Positions 38,392 through 47,693 of a stretch of 64,000 bases of DNA are shown piece by piece. Under the pieces are notes generated by a model, which did no database searches, was not told the DNA's origin, and saw nothing but the letters and a program-made list of their open reading frames with translations. How positions within the stretch are numbered: position 1 is the first letter of the stretch; each line of letters begins with the position of its first letter. The stretch comes from Bacillus safensis FO-36b (GTDB lineage: Bacteria; Bacillota; Bacilli; Bacillales; Bacillaceae): NCBI RefSeq assembly GCF_000691165.1, contig NZ_ASJD01000004.1, forward strand, positions 62,001 through 126,000, read 5' to 3'. A program made the translations under genes and the position numbers.

Positions 38392-39741
38392 TTATCCTTT
38401 GATTTCTTCAAATGTGTGTGCGTTCTTGTGTGTTCCAAATGTCTGGAAGACATGCTTTTGATAAAGTGGATACACGGTTTGACGAGCAAGTTCATTGATG
38501 ATCACACTGTTTCGATAAGCCCCCAGCCCCAAATCTGGAGCGCCGACCCCATGTGTATGAAGCTCTGCATTTTGTACAAAAATATCATTTTCACCCATCG
38601 TATTTGTTTTCAAACGATATTCACGTTCAACTTGGAAACGTCCTTGATCATCCCATTGAATGTGATGAGAAATAGGGTTGATAAACGGCGGCAGAACGGA
38701 TTGGTAGCCAGTCGCCAATACGACAATATCCGTTTCATGTGTAAAGTATTCTTCCTTGACCCATTGCGTGCATGAAAGTGATAATCTGCCTGTAGTTTCC
38801 TCAATCAGGTTAACCTCTGTCATGGCTTGAAGCACTGTGTTCAGCTGCTTTCCACAGGCGGAACGTTCATAAAGCAAATGATAAATATCACGAATCATCG
38901 CCGAACTGATACCTTTATACAGCAAGTCTTGCTGTTTTAATAACGCATCCTTTTTGGCTTGCGGAAGCTCATAAAAGAAATCAATATAGTCAGGGGAGAA
39001 ATACTCAAGTCCAAGGTTTGAATATTCCATTGGGAAAAATCCTTTTGACCGTGTGAACCAGTGAATATCCTTCGCGTCATCATCTGATAAAATGTCATAA
39101 AACACTTCTGCCGCACTTTGACCAGAGCCGATAACTGTCACAGATTTCCCTTTGAAACAGCCTTCTTTCTTTCGTTTTAAATAGTCAGCTGAGTGAAAAA
39201 CCTTCTCTCCTAAAGCTGGCTGGAGCGATGCGGGTATCGCCGGCTGCGTGCCAATTCCTAAGACGAGATGTTTGCTTTCAAACACCTCTACAGTTTGGTC
39301 CTTTACATGACGGACATGCACTTCATACCGCTTTTCCCCTGCCTTTTCGATCAGTGAGACAGATTCGACATTCATGCCGAATCGGCAAGAGTCTAACTGG
39401 TCAGCGACCCAGCGGCAATAATGACTGTATTCCTTGCGCGGGATATGGAAGTCTTCTAGAAAGTAAAATGAATACAAACGGTTTTGTTCCTGCAAATAGT
39501 TGAGGAAGCTATATTTGCTTTTCACATCTGCCATGCTGACAAGGTCCGCTAAAAATGGGACTTGCAGTGTTGTCCCTTCAATGAGCATCCCTGGGTGCCA
39601 GTGAAAGGCTTCACTTCTTTCAAAAAACAAAGCGTCGATTTCATTTACCTCTTCAGATAATGCGGCAAGCCCGAGGTTAAACGGGCCAATGCCGATCCCA
39701 ATTACATCCACTATATTATTTTGCTTGTTGAACCGCGTCAT
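38392..39741 (-). CDS. Diaminopropane/lysine/ornithine N-monooxygenase (RhbE/IucD-like)
   Basis: 449-residue FAD- and NADPH-dependent hydroxylase that oxidises the primary amine before acetylation. FAD loop GIGIGPFNLGLAAL, NADPH loop VIGSGQSAAEVFYDIL, and the C-terminal D-x3-L-ATGY signature (DIVVLATGYQ). Starts at the ATG at 39741 behind GGAAG, 26 bases inside the acetylase gene. In the RhbE context the substrate is 1,3-diaminopropane; the sequence alone does not separate this from lysine or ornithine. Confidence 0.9.
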   Translation of the reverse strand: MTRFNKQNNIVDVIGIGIGPFNLGLAALSEEVNEIDALFFERSEAFHWHPGMLIEGTTLQVPFLADLVSMADVKSKYSFLNYLQEQNRLYSFYFLEDFHIPRKEYSHYCRWVADQLDSCRFGMNVESVSLIEKAGEKRYEVHVRHVKDQTVEVFESKHLVLGIGTQPAIPASLQPALGEKVFHSADYLKRKKEGCFKGKSVTVIGSGQSAAEVFYDILSDDDAKDIHWFTRSKGFFPMEYSNLGLEYFSPDYIDFFYELPQAKKDALLKQQDLLYKGISSAMIRDIYHLLYERSACGKQLNTVLQAMTEVNLIEETTGRLSLSCTQWVKEEYFTHETDIVVLATGYQSVLPPFINPISHHIQWDDQGRFQVEREYRLKTNTMGENDIFVQNAELHTHGVGAPDLGLGAYRNSVIINELARQTVYPLYQKHVFQTFGTHKNAHTFEEIKG

Positions 39742-40270
39742 GGTTATACTTCCTTTCGAATCGTTCTCGATCACAAAACATCAAAAGACCTGTTTTATCG
39801 GGTAAAGTGACTGGTTTCACACGTTCGAAGCCGCATTTTTCAAATACATGAATCATTTTTTCATTGCGAATATCCGGCTCAGCAACGATTTTTTCTGTTC
39901 GTTTGTTCTGCTCAAATTGAAATGCTGTCATTTCCTGAAGGAGCGGCGCAGCAAATCCTTTTCCCACATAATCCGGCTCCCCTATTAACAGGTGGATGCC
40001 TTGATCATGCGGAGAAGGCTCATAGTAGGATTCAATGATATCCCCTTTCACGTTGTAAGCCTCAAAATAACTCATTGGCGTCCCATCAATCGTGCCTAAA
40101 TAAAGGGTTTGATGCGGATCATGTATGGCCTGATAAAAATGCTTTTCAAAAGCAGGAAATGGAATATTCAAATGCCAAAATGGGTGAACGTACTCTTCTT
40201 GCATCCACTTATGGACAAGCTGGACATCTCTTTCATATTCAGCACGAATAAACCTGATGCGATGCCTCAT
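39716..40270 (-). CDS. Siderophore hydroxylamine acetyltransferase (RhbD/IucB-like GNAT)
   Basis: 184 residues, AlcB/IucB-type acyltransferase: EEYVHPFWHLNIPFP near 28-42, GIHLLIGEPDYVGKGFAAPLL for acetyl-CoA, and a C-terminal NEKMIHVFEKCGFE. It should acetylate N-hydroxy-diaminopropane to the hydroxamate. ATGA overlap with the upstream synthetase gene; GGAGG lies 10 bases before the ATG. Confidence 0.88.
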   Translation of the reverse strand: MRHRIRFIRAEYERDVQLVHKWMQEEYVHPFWHLNIPFPAFEKHFYQAIHDPHQTLYLGTIDGTPMSYFEAYNVKGDIIESYYEPSPHDQGIHLLIGEPDYVGKGFAAPLLQEMTAFQFEQNKRTEKIVAEPDIRNEKMIHVFEKCGFERVKPVTLPDKTGLLMFCDRERFERKYNHDAVQQAK

Positions 40271-42048
40271 CCAATCAGCGCCTCCTTATGTAAAAAGAGC
40301 GGATTCAAGACAGCCGTGTAACGAGACTGTGTTTCCAGAGATCCTGTCAGCTCATCCATATCTTCAAATCTTGTCAGCAAATTCGCTTTTGAAGGAAGTT
40401 CTTTTGAGCGGAGAAGGCTGTTAGTCAGATCAGATGCTCCGTACGTCTCCTCATGAGCGAGCAATGTATCTCTCACGAGTGCCAGCAAATCTTCTTCCTT
40501 TGCTAGACCTTCTGTGCCAAAGCCATTAATGAGACCAAATAAATGATTAAAGAAGAAATAATAACGGAGTCTCTCAACGGCTACATCATCCGCACAAATG
40601 GTTTCACTTCTTACGCTCAAGTTTTGAACTAGATTTGCGAGCTTATCTTTTTTTGATTCACTATAATAGTAGCCTTGGTTGTCACGATAATAGAAAGTCT
40701 CTGGATAACCATCCTTCATTTGCACAACAGCATTTTGCTGATGGGCCTCGAGTGCAAGACCATACGTTTCAAACAGCCAGAGCATCGGTTTTAACGAAAT
40801 GGTCAAATATTGTTTAAACCAATCTTGGCTGACCGCTTCTGTTGACCGGCCTTCTGAATCTGCAAGTTTATGAATAATTCCTGCTAATCTCGATTTTCCT
40901 CCGTACGCATGATCCTGACATAGCCCAGCAATTAAGCTTGCGCCTTTTTCACGATGCAAGAATGGATTTTGACGAATGACCACTTCAAAGCCAGATTCCG
41001 CTTCATCTCCTCGAATAGAGAGATATGCAGGATCTTCAATGACACGGAATCCAGAGAATTTTTCATATAAAGAAACGCCTAATTCTGTTTTTAAGATGCG
41101 GGACATCTCTACTCCTCGATCCAGTTCCTTTTGTTTATTGATACGTAAAGAGTTCGTAATTTTCACAGGAACAGAGAATTTGAGCATGTAAGCAGAATCC
41201 TTTTGATAGACCGTTCTAAAGGATGAGGTCGCTGTGTATTCAGACCCGAGCGGTCCTAAATAAGTCAGTTTCCCCTCCTCTATATAACGCTTCACGAATG
41301 CCTTCTCCATGACCACTTTGACTTGCAGCGGATGAATCGGAATGAGCACAAATTCTCCGTTTTCTGTTAACCTATTCAGTCTCTCTGTTTCTTCTGGCAC
41401 CTGACGCGAAAGCTCTTCTAACATGAGGCTTGCCGCAGATTGTGAAATAGACGAATCCTGAAGCACAATCGAATGGTGCGCTTTAAAGTAATGAAGCTGG
41501 AAAGCTCCTTTCAGCTCAGGAGAATAGACGGCTTCCTCCTCTTCTGTCATCCCTTGTCTGCTTTTTGGTGTAGGATGTGTTAAATGTCCAAGGAGAAGTG
41601 ACTGCTCAGCCTCGATGTACTCAAAATCAGCTTGAGATAAAGCAGCTTGATCACTTTCTCTCTCCCGTAAGAATCGTTCAATATTTCGGCAGCTTAAAAT
41701 GATGCGAAGCATGAATTCATCCTCTGCATCAGTGCGGCCATATGCAATGAGGAGCTCCTTTGAACATAAAGCAACAAGTGTCGTGTAATCGACGATCGTT
41801 CCCTCTTTTTCGCTGCCACTTGGACGAAAGCGAATCGGAAAATCAAAGAGATGGCGGCCTACAGATGAAAAATATCGGATCGGAATCACAAGCTCAAGGT
41901 CTTGCTTTGCTAGTTTTGCCACGAATACAAGCGAACCATCTGCTTTCGTCTCTTTTTTTGCAGATCGATCGATTCCTGTTTCACGTAAAAAACAGTTTAA
42001 AAAGCTTTGCATAGTTGCATTTTCAGCCATTTGTTTATATTGACTCAA
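40267..42048 (-). CDS. IucA/IucC-type siderophore synthetase (RhbC-like)
   Basis: 593 residues; second NIS synthetase of the operon, with GHLTHPTPKSRQGM near 150 (the citrate/ATP region), FVLIPIHPLQVKVV, SSFRTVYQ near 270, SLRINKQKELDRG and LALEAHQQNAVVQMKDG. It begins with TTG at 42048, overlapping the decarboxylase stop (TTGA), with GGGAGGG 8 bases upstream. By order it equals rhbC and would start the condensation with citrate. Only distantly similar to the operon's other synthetase, as usual for two-step NIS systems. Confidence 0.9.
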   Translation of the reverse strand: MSQYKQMAENATMQSFLNCFLRETGIDRSAKKETKADGSLVFVAKLAKQDLELVIPIRYFSSVGRHLFDFPIRFRPSGSEKEGTIVDYTTLVALCSKELLIAYGRTDAEDEFMLRIILSCRNIERFLRERESDQAALSQADFEYIEAEQSLLLGHLTHPTPKSRQGMTEEEEAVYSPELKGAFQLHYFKAHHSIVLQDSSISQSAASLMLEELSRQVPEETERLNRLTENGEFVLIPIHPLQVKVVMEKAFVKRYIEEGKLTYLGPLGSEYTATSSFRTVYQKDSAYMLKFSVPVKITNSLRINKQKELDRGVEMSRILKTELGVSLYEKFSGFRVIEDPAYLSIRGDEAESGFEVVIRQNPFLHREKGASLIAGLCQDHAYGGKSRLAGIIHKLADSEGRSTEAVSQDWFKQYLTISLKPMLWLFETYGLALEAHQQNAVVQMKDGYPETFYYRDNQGYYYSESKKDKLANLVQNLSVRSETICADDVAVERLRYYFFFNHLFGLINGFGTEGLAKEEDLLALVRDTLLAHEETYGASDLTNSLLRSKELPSKANLLTRFEDMDELTGSLETQSRYTAVLNPLFLHKEALIG

Positions 42049-43532
42049 CGTAGTACCCTCCCGGATTGAATATGAGCGATCCCGATATCAACGATGTCAG
42101 AAAGGATTTCCTCAATATGTGTGATTGTCGTTCTCGGATTTAACAAAGTGAATTTTAAGCATGTTTGACCATCCACCACTGTTTTCGCAATGACAGCAGC
42201 TCCTGATTTGAATAACGTTCGATGGATGATTTTATTGATGTCATCCGCCCCCTTAAATCGAAACACAACTGCATTGATTTCTGGCTCAGGATTGATCACG
42301 TCAAGGTGATCATTGCTTTCAATAAGCGCGGCCACATCCTTTGCAAAATCAATGGTATGGTCAATGATGTCACCAAACCCTTCCTCACCAATCAGACGAA
42401 GAGAAAGAAGCAATTTCAGTGCGTCAAACCGGCGCGTCGTTTGGACAGATTTATGGACAAGATGTAGTATTCCATCCAGTTCATCTTCCTTTGGGTTGAG
42501 ATAATCTGCATGATAATGAATCAAACCAAAATGTCTTTTATCCTTCAGCAAAAATGCCCCGCAGGAGATCGGCTGATAAAATTGTTTATGAAAGTCAATC
42601 GTGATGGAATCAGCAAGTTCAATACCGTCTAATTTATTCCCGTAGGTTTCGCTTAATACAAGCGCTCCGCCGTAGGCAGCATCTGCGTGAATCCATAGAC
42701 CGTATGGCTTGACGATGTCATACACATCTCGAACCGGGTCAATACTGCCAAAATCAGTTGTCCCGCAAGTCGCCACTACCGCAAAAGGCAGGAGATCTTG
42801 TTCCTTTAATTCAACAAGTTTCTTCTTCAAATCGTTGAGGTCCATGCGGTGATGCTCATCTGTCTCTACCAGAACAACTGCCTGCTCCCCTAAGCCTAGC
42901 TGGGATGCAGATTTCTTCACAGTGAAATGAGCATTCTTAGAACAAAGAATTCTCATGCGGTGAGCCTCACTCGGCAAGCCTTTCTGCTGAACATTCCATT
43001 GCCATGTGTTTTCACAAAATGCATCTCTTGCAAGAAGCAGTCCCATGTAGTTAGATTGGGTGCCACCGCTCGTAAATGTCCCATCTGCTAGATTTCCATA
43101 AGAAAACTTCGCACATAGCCACTTTAAAATTTCCTCCTCAACCAAAGATGCAATACCGCTTTGATCGAAGGAATCCATTGATTGGTTAAAGGAGCTCACT
43201 ATCACCTCTGCGGCAAGTGCAGGGATAAGCGGCGGACAATGCAAATGTGCCAAGCATTTAGGATGCGATACATCAACGAGATGCGGCAAAAGGTGCTGCT
43301 GTATATCTTGAAAGACAGATTCCATTGATTCGCCAGACGGTTGAAGCTGAAATAAGGATTCGACACTAGCCGCTAATTTCCCAGGCAATATTCCGCTATA
43401 TGGACCTTGGTCTTTTTGCCACTGATCCAGTAAGCTGTCGATAGATGTATGAAGAGCCGCTCGGAAGGACTCTCTTCCAAGCTGGCTTTGATTGATAAAT
43501 AATGAATCCACAGAAGCTTTAGTTGATTGCAT
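42045..43532 (-). CDS. L-2,4-diaminobutyrate decarboxylase (RhbB-like)
   Basis: 495-residue group II PLP decarboxylase giving 1,3-diaminopropane. Visible: TFTSGGTQSNYMGLLLAR for cofactor phosphate, CGTTDFGSIDPV, WIHADAAYGGALVLS, and the PLP lysine in SITIDFHKQFYQPISCG. I start at the ATG at 43532 (GAGG 9 bases upstream), which overlaps the end of the aminotransferase by 14 bases. The pairing with a diaminobutyrate aminotransferase and IucA/C enzymes fixes the likely substrate. Confidence 0.88.
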   Translation of the reverse strand: MQSTKASVDSLFINQSQLGRESFRAALHTSIDSLLDQWQKDQGPYSGILPGKLAASVESLFQLQPSGESMESVFQDIQQHLLPHLVDVSHPKCLAHLHCPPLIPALAAEVIVSSFNQSMDSFDQSGIASLVEEEILKWLCAKFSYGNLADGTFTSGGTQSNYMGLLLARDAFCENTWQWNVQQKGLPSEAHRMRILCSKNAHFTVKKSASQLGLGEQAVVLVETDEHHRMDLNDLKKKLVELKEQDLLPFAVVATCGTTDFGSIDPVRDVYDIVKPYGLWIHADAAYGGALVLSETYGNKLDGIELADSITIDFHKQFYQPISCGAFLLKDKRHFGLIHYHADYLNPKEDELDGILHLVHKSVQTTRRFDALKLLLSLRLIGEEGFGDIIDHTIDFAKDVAALIESNDHLDVINPEPEINAVVFRFKGADDINKIIHRTLFKSGAAVIAKTVVDGQTCLKFTLLNPRTTITHIEEILSDIVDIGIAHIQSGRVLR

Positions 43533-44865
43533 CGTAAACGGCCTCTTTGAAAATAGCGATGACTTGTTCAAGCTGTTCTTCTGTCATGATCAATGGCGGT
43601 AAGAATCGAATGACGCTACCGAAACGGCCTCCTGTCTCTACAATTAAGCCTTTGTCGAAGCAATTCTTTTGAATGAGACTGGCTAGCTCAGGATTTGCTG
43701 GATAACTTCCATCCACATCCTGCTTCTCATTTGGATTGACTATTTCAGCACCAATCATTAATCCTCTTCCTCGAACATCACCAATAGCAGGTACATTTTT
43801 TTGAATGTCTTTTAGATAAGCCTGCATGCGATCCCCTAGCTGGTCTACATGATCAAGCAGATTGGTTTCTTTTATAAATTTAAGCGTAGCAGTTCCTGCA
43901 GCCATCGCCATTTGATTTCCTCTAAATGTGCCAATGTGTGCACCTGGATTCCATTGATCCAAATCTTGATCATAAATCACAACTGAAAGCGGCAGGCTTC
44001 CACCAATGGCTTTAGATAATACAATAACGTCTGGCACAATTCCCGCATGTTCAAAGGCAAACATCTTGCCTGTTCGGCCAATGCCTGATTGAACCTCATC
44101 GATAATGAGCGGAATGCCTTTTTCTTTTGTGATTCTTCTCATTTCTTTTATCCATTCAATAGATGCTGGAATTGAACCTCCCTCACCTTGTACTGCTTCA
44201 AAGATCATACCTGCTGGTGGAAGAATACCACTTTCAGGATCATTTAATACACGCTCAATATAAGAGCTGGAAATGCGGTGTGAATCTTTCCCGCCAATGC
44301 CAAATGGGCAGCGATATTCATATGGATAAGGCATGAAATGCACATCTGGAATTAACCCTTGCACTCTTTCCTTTGGAGACAAATTTCCGCTTAATGACAT
44401 CGTGCCATGTGTCGCACCGTGATAAGCACCGTGGAAAGAAAGAATGGAGCGATTTCCTGTCGCTGTCTTGACTAATTTAATCGCAGCTTCTATGGCATCA
44501 CCGCCAGTTGGTCCACAAAATTGAATTTTTGCTCTCTTTGCAAACTCTTCTGGCAGGTGAGAAAAAATTTCATTCACAAATTCTTCTTTAATTTCTGAGG
44601 TTATGTCCAACGTATGCAATGGTCTTTTTTCATGAAGCATACGTTCAATAGCTTCTATAACAACCGGATGATTGTGACCAAGTGCAAGTGTTCCTGCGCC
44701 TGCCAGACAGTCATAAAACTCTCTGCCATCTGCATCTGTCACGATCATACCCTCGGCTTTTTGCATGGCTAACGGGAACCGTCTCGGGTAAGACCTTGCA
44801 TTAGATTCTCTTTGACTTTGCTGCTCTAAAAATTGCTGATTTTTAGAAACGGTTTTGATGGACAT
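43519..44865 (-). CDS. Diaminobutyrate-2-oxoglutarate aminotransferase (RhbA-like)
   Basis: 448-residue class III aminotransferase: QFCGPTGGDAIEAAIKL, FHGAYHGATHGTMS, PLP aspartate in PLIIDEVQSGIGRTG, lysine in VIVLSKAIGGSLP. In this operon it should make L-2,4-diaminobutyrate from aspartate semialdehyde and glutamate. Start at the ATG at 44865 behind GGAGGAGTG; a TTG 18 bases upstream falls on that ribosome site. First gene of the siderophore operon, about 20 bases below a Fur box. Confidence 0.9.
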   Translation of the reverse strand: MSIKTVSKNQQFLEQQSQRESNARSYPRRFPLAMQKAEGMIVTDADGREFYDCLAGAGTLALGHNHPVVIEAIERMLHEKRPLHTLDITSEIKEEFVNEIFSHLPEEFAKRAKIQFCGPTGGDAIEAAIKLVKTATGNRSILSFHGAYHGATHGTMSLSGNLSPKERVQGLIPDVHFMPYPYEYRCPFGIGGKDSHRISSSYIERVLNDPESGILPPAGMIFEAVQGEGGSIPASIEWIKEMRRITKEKGIPLIIDEVQSGIGRTGKMFAFEHAGIVPDVIVLSKAIGGSLPLSVVIYDQDLDQWNPGAHIGTFRGNQMAMAAGTATLKFIKETNLLDHVDQLGDRMQAYLKDIQKNVPAIGDVRGRGLMIGAEIVNPNEKQDVDGSYPANPELASLIQKNCFDKGLIVETGGRFGSVIRFLPPLIMTEEQLEQVIAIFKEAVYDAIN

Positions 44866-44884
44866 AATAAAACACTCCTCCAAT

Positions 44885-44941
44885 TGATAAAGATTATCAT
44901 TTTCATTTATTAGCCTAGAGGATGTGAGATAGGAAAGTCAA
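44885..44941 (-). promoter_or_regulatory. Fur box and promoter of the siderophore operon
   Basis: 44885-44899 reads TGATAAAGATTATCA, 14 of 15 to the Bacillus 7-1-7 Fur consensus TGATAATNATTATCA. Upstream on the minus strand TTGACT (44936-44941), an 18-base spacer and TAGGCT (44912-44917) form a weak sigma-A promoter whose start would fall just before the Fur box. Iron-loaded Fur would sit on the start point. Confidence 0.8.
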
Positions 44942-45248
44942 TTGTATTCAAAAAGATGATTCAAAAAGCATATGAATGCAATATTCTCTTTTTAATGAGT
45001 ATTTTCGAGTAATTTTTACAAACCTTACTGCCATAAGGAGATGGAACGCATGAGACGGTTTGATATTGAAAAAAATTACAAATCATTCTTCCTGGTTCTT
45101 TTGTTCTACTCAACTCAAAGCGCTTATTTTATGAAGAAATTTGGATGAAATGAAGGTAGAAAATTGAAGAAGTAACATCATTTTTCTTGATATAAATGGT
45201 TTGGATGGTATAATTTCTCTGAAACATAAAGGGATGGAGGGGAATTTG
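44942..45248. other. Intergenic stretch without a gene
   Basis: AT-rich divergent region between the siderophore operon and the hexapeptide acetyltransferase gene. An ATG-AGA reading near 45051 stays open for only about 25 codons and has no coding look. TTGATA-n17-TATAAT (TTGATA at 45189, TATAAT at about 45210) is a likely promoter for the gene at 45249. No repeat or RNA structure was recognised. Confidence 0.4.
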
Positions 45249-45785
45249 ATGATTTTTACAAAGCACGATCTTCACCATTACTTAACGCAGGATAAGAAAG
45301 CATTAGCGATCACGCGCAGAAGACCAAAGTGGTTTGGGGACGATATATGGAAATATCAAAGGTATTTGCGAAAATATGAATACTATTCTAATAGCGGCGC
45401 TCTAATACGCAAATGGTTTTATCGCTATTTACATAAAAAGAAAGGCATGCAGCTTGGCTTTGATATTCCGATTGGCGTCTTTGGCCCCGGCCTTAGAATC
45501 AATCATAGTGGTCTCTTAATTGTGAATAAGCACGCAAAAATTGGGGCATTTTGTGATATTCATCAAGGGGTGAATATTGGCCAAAACCATTCCGAAAAGG
45601 ATGTACCAACCATTGGAGATCACGTATGGATTGGCCCCGGTGCTAAGCTGTTTGGAGACATTTACATTGCAAATCATATTTCAATCGGAGCAAATGCCGT
45701 GGTGAATCGTTCCTTTCATGAAGAGCAGATCGTCATTGCTGGTGTACCGGCTCAAAAGGTAAAAGAAAAAGACCCTTCTTCATGA
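45249..45785 (+). CDS. Hexapeptide-repeat (serine O-acetyltransferase-like) transferase
   Basis: 178 residues. After a basic N-terminal helical region (to about 75), a left-handed beta-helix begins (FGPGLRINHSG, AKIGAFCDIHQGVNIG, PTIGDHVWIGPGAKLFGDI, SIGANAVVNRSF, AGVPAQKV). The His of DIHQGVNIG fits the acetyl-transfer histidine of CysE-like enzymes. GGAGGGG is 6 bases before the ATG at 45249. It is not the housekeeping CysE in length; it may acetylate serine or a sugar. Its stop shares bases with the convergent membrane gene. Confidence 0.75.
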   Translation: MIFTKHDLHHYLTQDKKALAITRRRPKWFGDDIWKYQRYLRKYEYYSNSGALIRKWFYRYLHKKKGMQLGFDIPIGVFGPGLRINHSGLLIVNKHAKIGAFCDIHQGVNIGQNHSEKDVPTIGDHVWIGPGAKLFGDIYIANHISIGANAVVNRSFHEEQIVIAGVPAQKVKEKDPSS

Positions 45786-46037
45786 AGGCGCCTGATAAAA
45801 AAGAATAACACCGATCAAAACAGAGATGAGCAGCATGAGATAAAACAAGATGGTTAAAATCAAGATCGTCCAGCCCAGCCCCTTCCTCTCTGTCTTGATC
45901 AAATAAATACCGAGTACGATGGTGCTAAATAGCACGCCTAAAACAGCCCACAGCCATTTGTCTTTGTTATGTTTTGGCGCATCAAACCATAAATAGATGG
46001 CAACAGCAAGTGAAACGAATAGACCCGTTAATCTCAT
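45780..46037 (-). CDS. Small membrane protein of unknown function
   Basis: 85 residues with three hydrophobic helices (about 5-20, 29-47, 57-82) and short basic loops (KHNKDK, KTERKGLG). ATG at 46037 behind GGGGG. It converges on the hexapeptide transferase gene; the two stops share the palindrome TCATGA. I do not recognise a family with confidence. Confidence 0.65.
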   Translation of the reverse strand: MRLTGLFVSLAVAIYLWFDAPKHNKDKWLWAVLGVLFSTIVLGIYLIKTERKGLGWTILILTILFYLMLLISVLIGVILFYQAPS

Positions 46038-46132
46038 ATTTAAATTCCCCCTTATGTAAAAAAACACATTTTCTATTATTCGCTTGAAAAACCGATTTTT
46101 TTCAGTTTATTCAAACATACGATACTTTTGTC

Positions 46133-46699
46133 CTAAAATATTTTATCATTGTTCCGCGGAAGGCTTCTCCATTCTTCTCTCAACATTCCGTAGCGCATTG
46201 AATCATAATAAACCCCTTGATAATAACGGACCTTTCTCAGTCTCCCCTCAAGGATAAATCCGCAATTCTCTGCGCACCGCATCATCCGTTCATTACCTGA
46301 CCAAGTTGTTAAACCAATTCGAGGGATATCAATATGCGTAAATAACACATCAATCCAAAGATTTAATGCCTTTGTCCCAATACCCCCGCTCCAAAAGCGT
46401 GAATCATAAATGATAATGCCGCATTCAAGCCACCTCGTACGTTCATTCTCCCAATAATATGATACGGTGCCTTTGATATCACCATCTATTTCAATGCCAT
46501 ATAGCTTTTGGGGAATGGATTCTTCCTGTAAGTACCGTTTCTTAAATGCAGCAAGCGGGATTTCGTGTTCATAAAAATAAGGGGCATTCCATTTTCGATA
46601 GGACTGGTCTGATGCTTTAAATTTTAAATGCCACACCGTCTCTAAGTCCGTTTCGGTTAATGGACGTATGTTCACAAGCTCTTCCTTTTCTTTTTTCAT
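46133..46699 (-). CDS. GNAT-family N-acetyltransferase (RimJ/RimL-like)
   Basis: 188 residues: NIRPLTETDLETVWHLKFKA start, acetyl-CoA binding region YDSRFWSGGIGTKALNLWI (diverged Q/RxxGxG/A), and the NERMMRCAENCGFILEGRLR segment typical of RimJ/RimL-type acetyltransferases. AAAGGA is 10 bases before the ATG. It begins 14 bases after the AraC regulator gene and is probably in the same transcript. Substrate unknown. Confidence 0.8.
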   Translation of the reverse strand: MKKEKEELVNIRPLTETDLETVWHLKFKASDQSYRKWNAPYFYEHEIPLAAFKKRYLQEESIPQKLYGIEIDGDIKGTVSYYWENERTRWLECGIIIYDSRFWSGGIGTKALNLWIDVLFTHIDIPRIGLTTWSGNERMMRCAENCGFILEGRLRKVRYYQGVYYDSMRYGMLREEWRSLPRNNDKIF

Positions 46700-46713
46700 C
46701 TGTTCACGTTCCT

Positions 46714-47580
46714 TTACTTTGTCGTTCTTTTTGCTAAATGACGGTATTCAATCGGCGTCATGCCTTCATTTTGCCGAAACAGCTTAGAAAAATAAGTAGG
46801 GTCGTCAATACCTACATGATCTGCAATGGCAGCAATTTTTTCATTCGTTGAGGCCAGCATGCTTTTGGCTTCTTCGATTTTGAGACGATGGCTGTACTGG
46901 TTTGGCGTCAATCCATACACCGTCTGCATACATCTTGTCATGTAATCAGGATGATAGTGCAGTTTCTCTGCAAGCTGCTCCATGTGTAATTTCTCCATAA
47001 AGTGATGCTCAAGATAGTGAACCACTTCTGATGCGACAGTCTCCTTTGCAGTTGGAATATGGAATGCTTCCTTTTGCAGGTGAATGAGCATTTCCTCAAA
47101 TAATAGCTGTTTTTTCAGCGGAAGTTCAGATGCATCATGATTTAGTGCTCTCATCGCTGAAAGGTGTTTTTTTAACACACTTCGCCCTTTCACTTTTGCT
47201 AAACGGGGCAGACTAAATTCATAGGTTGCCGGCTTTTCGAAGGTCGCTTGATTTTGTTTCATATCAATCCAGTGTTCTCTCGGCCGGTTCGTCAGCTCAA
47301 ATCGGTCAATTGAGAAATGCAGCCACTCATAGTGGGTTTCCTCTTCACACGGCAGATGTCCACCATGAGACAGGCCCGGTGAGAGAATCATATATTCACC
47401 TTCTTTTACATGAAAAGCCTCCTCGCCCTCTGTCATCCATAGTTCACCTTTTGTGATATAGAGAAGATCAAATACAGTGAAGGTTCTTGAGATATGTCTT
47501 TCTCCTTGATGAAATACACCTTTACCTGAAGCAATATAAATCGGAAACGGCGGTACAGTAAATGTAATAAATCGATCCAT
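46714..47580 (-). CDS. yisR: AraC-family regulator YisR
   Basis: 288 residues: N-terminal cupin-like sensing domain (FPIYIASGKGVFHQGERHISRT, VKEGEYMILSPGLSHGG) and a C-terminal double helix-turn-helix (MEQLAEKLHYHPDYMTRCMQ, IAAIADHVGIDDPTYFSKLF). I start at the ATG at 47580 with AAGGGG 6 bases before; in-frame codons reach 47628. Divergent from a MATE exporter, the yisR-yisQ arrangement of B. subtilis, so it most likely controls that exporter and itself. The inducer is unknown. Confidence 0.78.
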   Translation of the reverse strand: MDRFITFTVPPFPIYIASGKGVFHQGERHISRTFTVFDLLYITKGELWMTEGEEAFHVKEGEYMILSPGLSHGGHLPCEEETHYEWLHFSIDRFELTNRPREHWIDMKQNQATFEKPATYEFSLPRLAKVKGRSVLKKHLSAMRALNHDASELPLKKQLLFEEMLIHLQKEAFHIPTAKETVASEVVHYLEHHFMEKLHMEQLAEKLHYHPDYMTRCMQTVYGLTPNQYSHRLKIEEAKSMLASTNEKIAAIADHVGIDDPTYFSKLFRQNEGMTPIEYRHLAKRTTK

Positions 47581-47693
47581 ATTCATCCCCTTATGAAGTC
47601 GGATTTCTCCAATAAGTTTCGGTTTCATCTCTTCTTATTATAGTCGATGCACGGTACACTATAAATCGGATTTATACGAAAGGGGGCTATGTG

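Noticed and set aside
36564-38495. Extended N-terminus of the last siderophore synthetase (from 38495)
   Set aside because: The added residues overlap the hydroxylase gene, are His/Thr-rich and untypical; GGAGG precedes the ATG at 38378.
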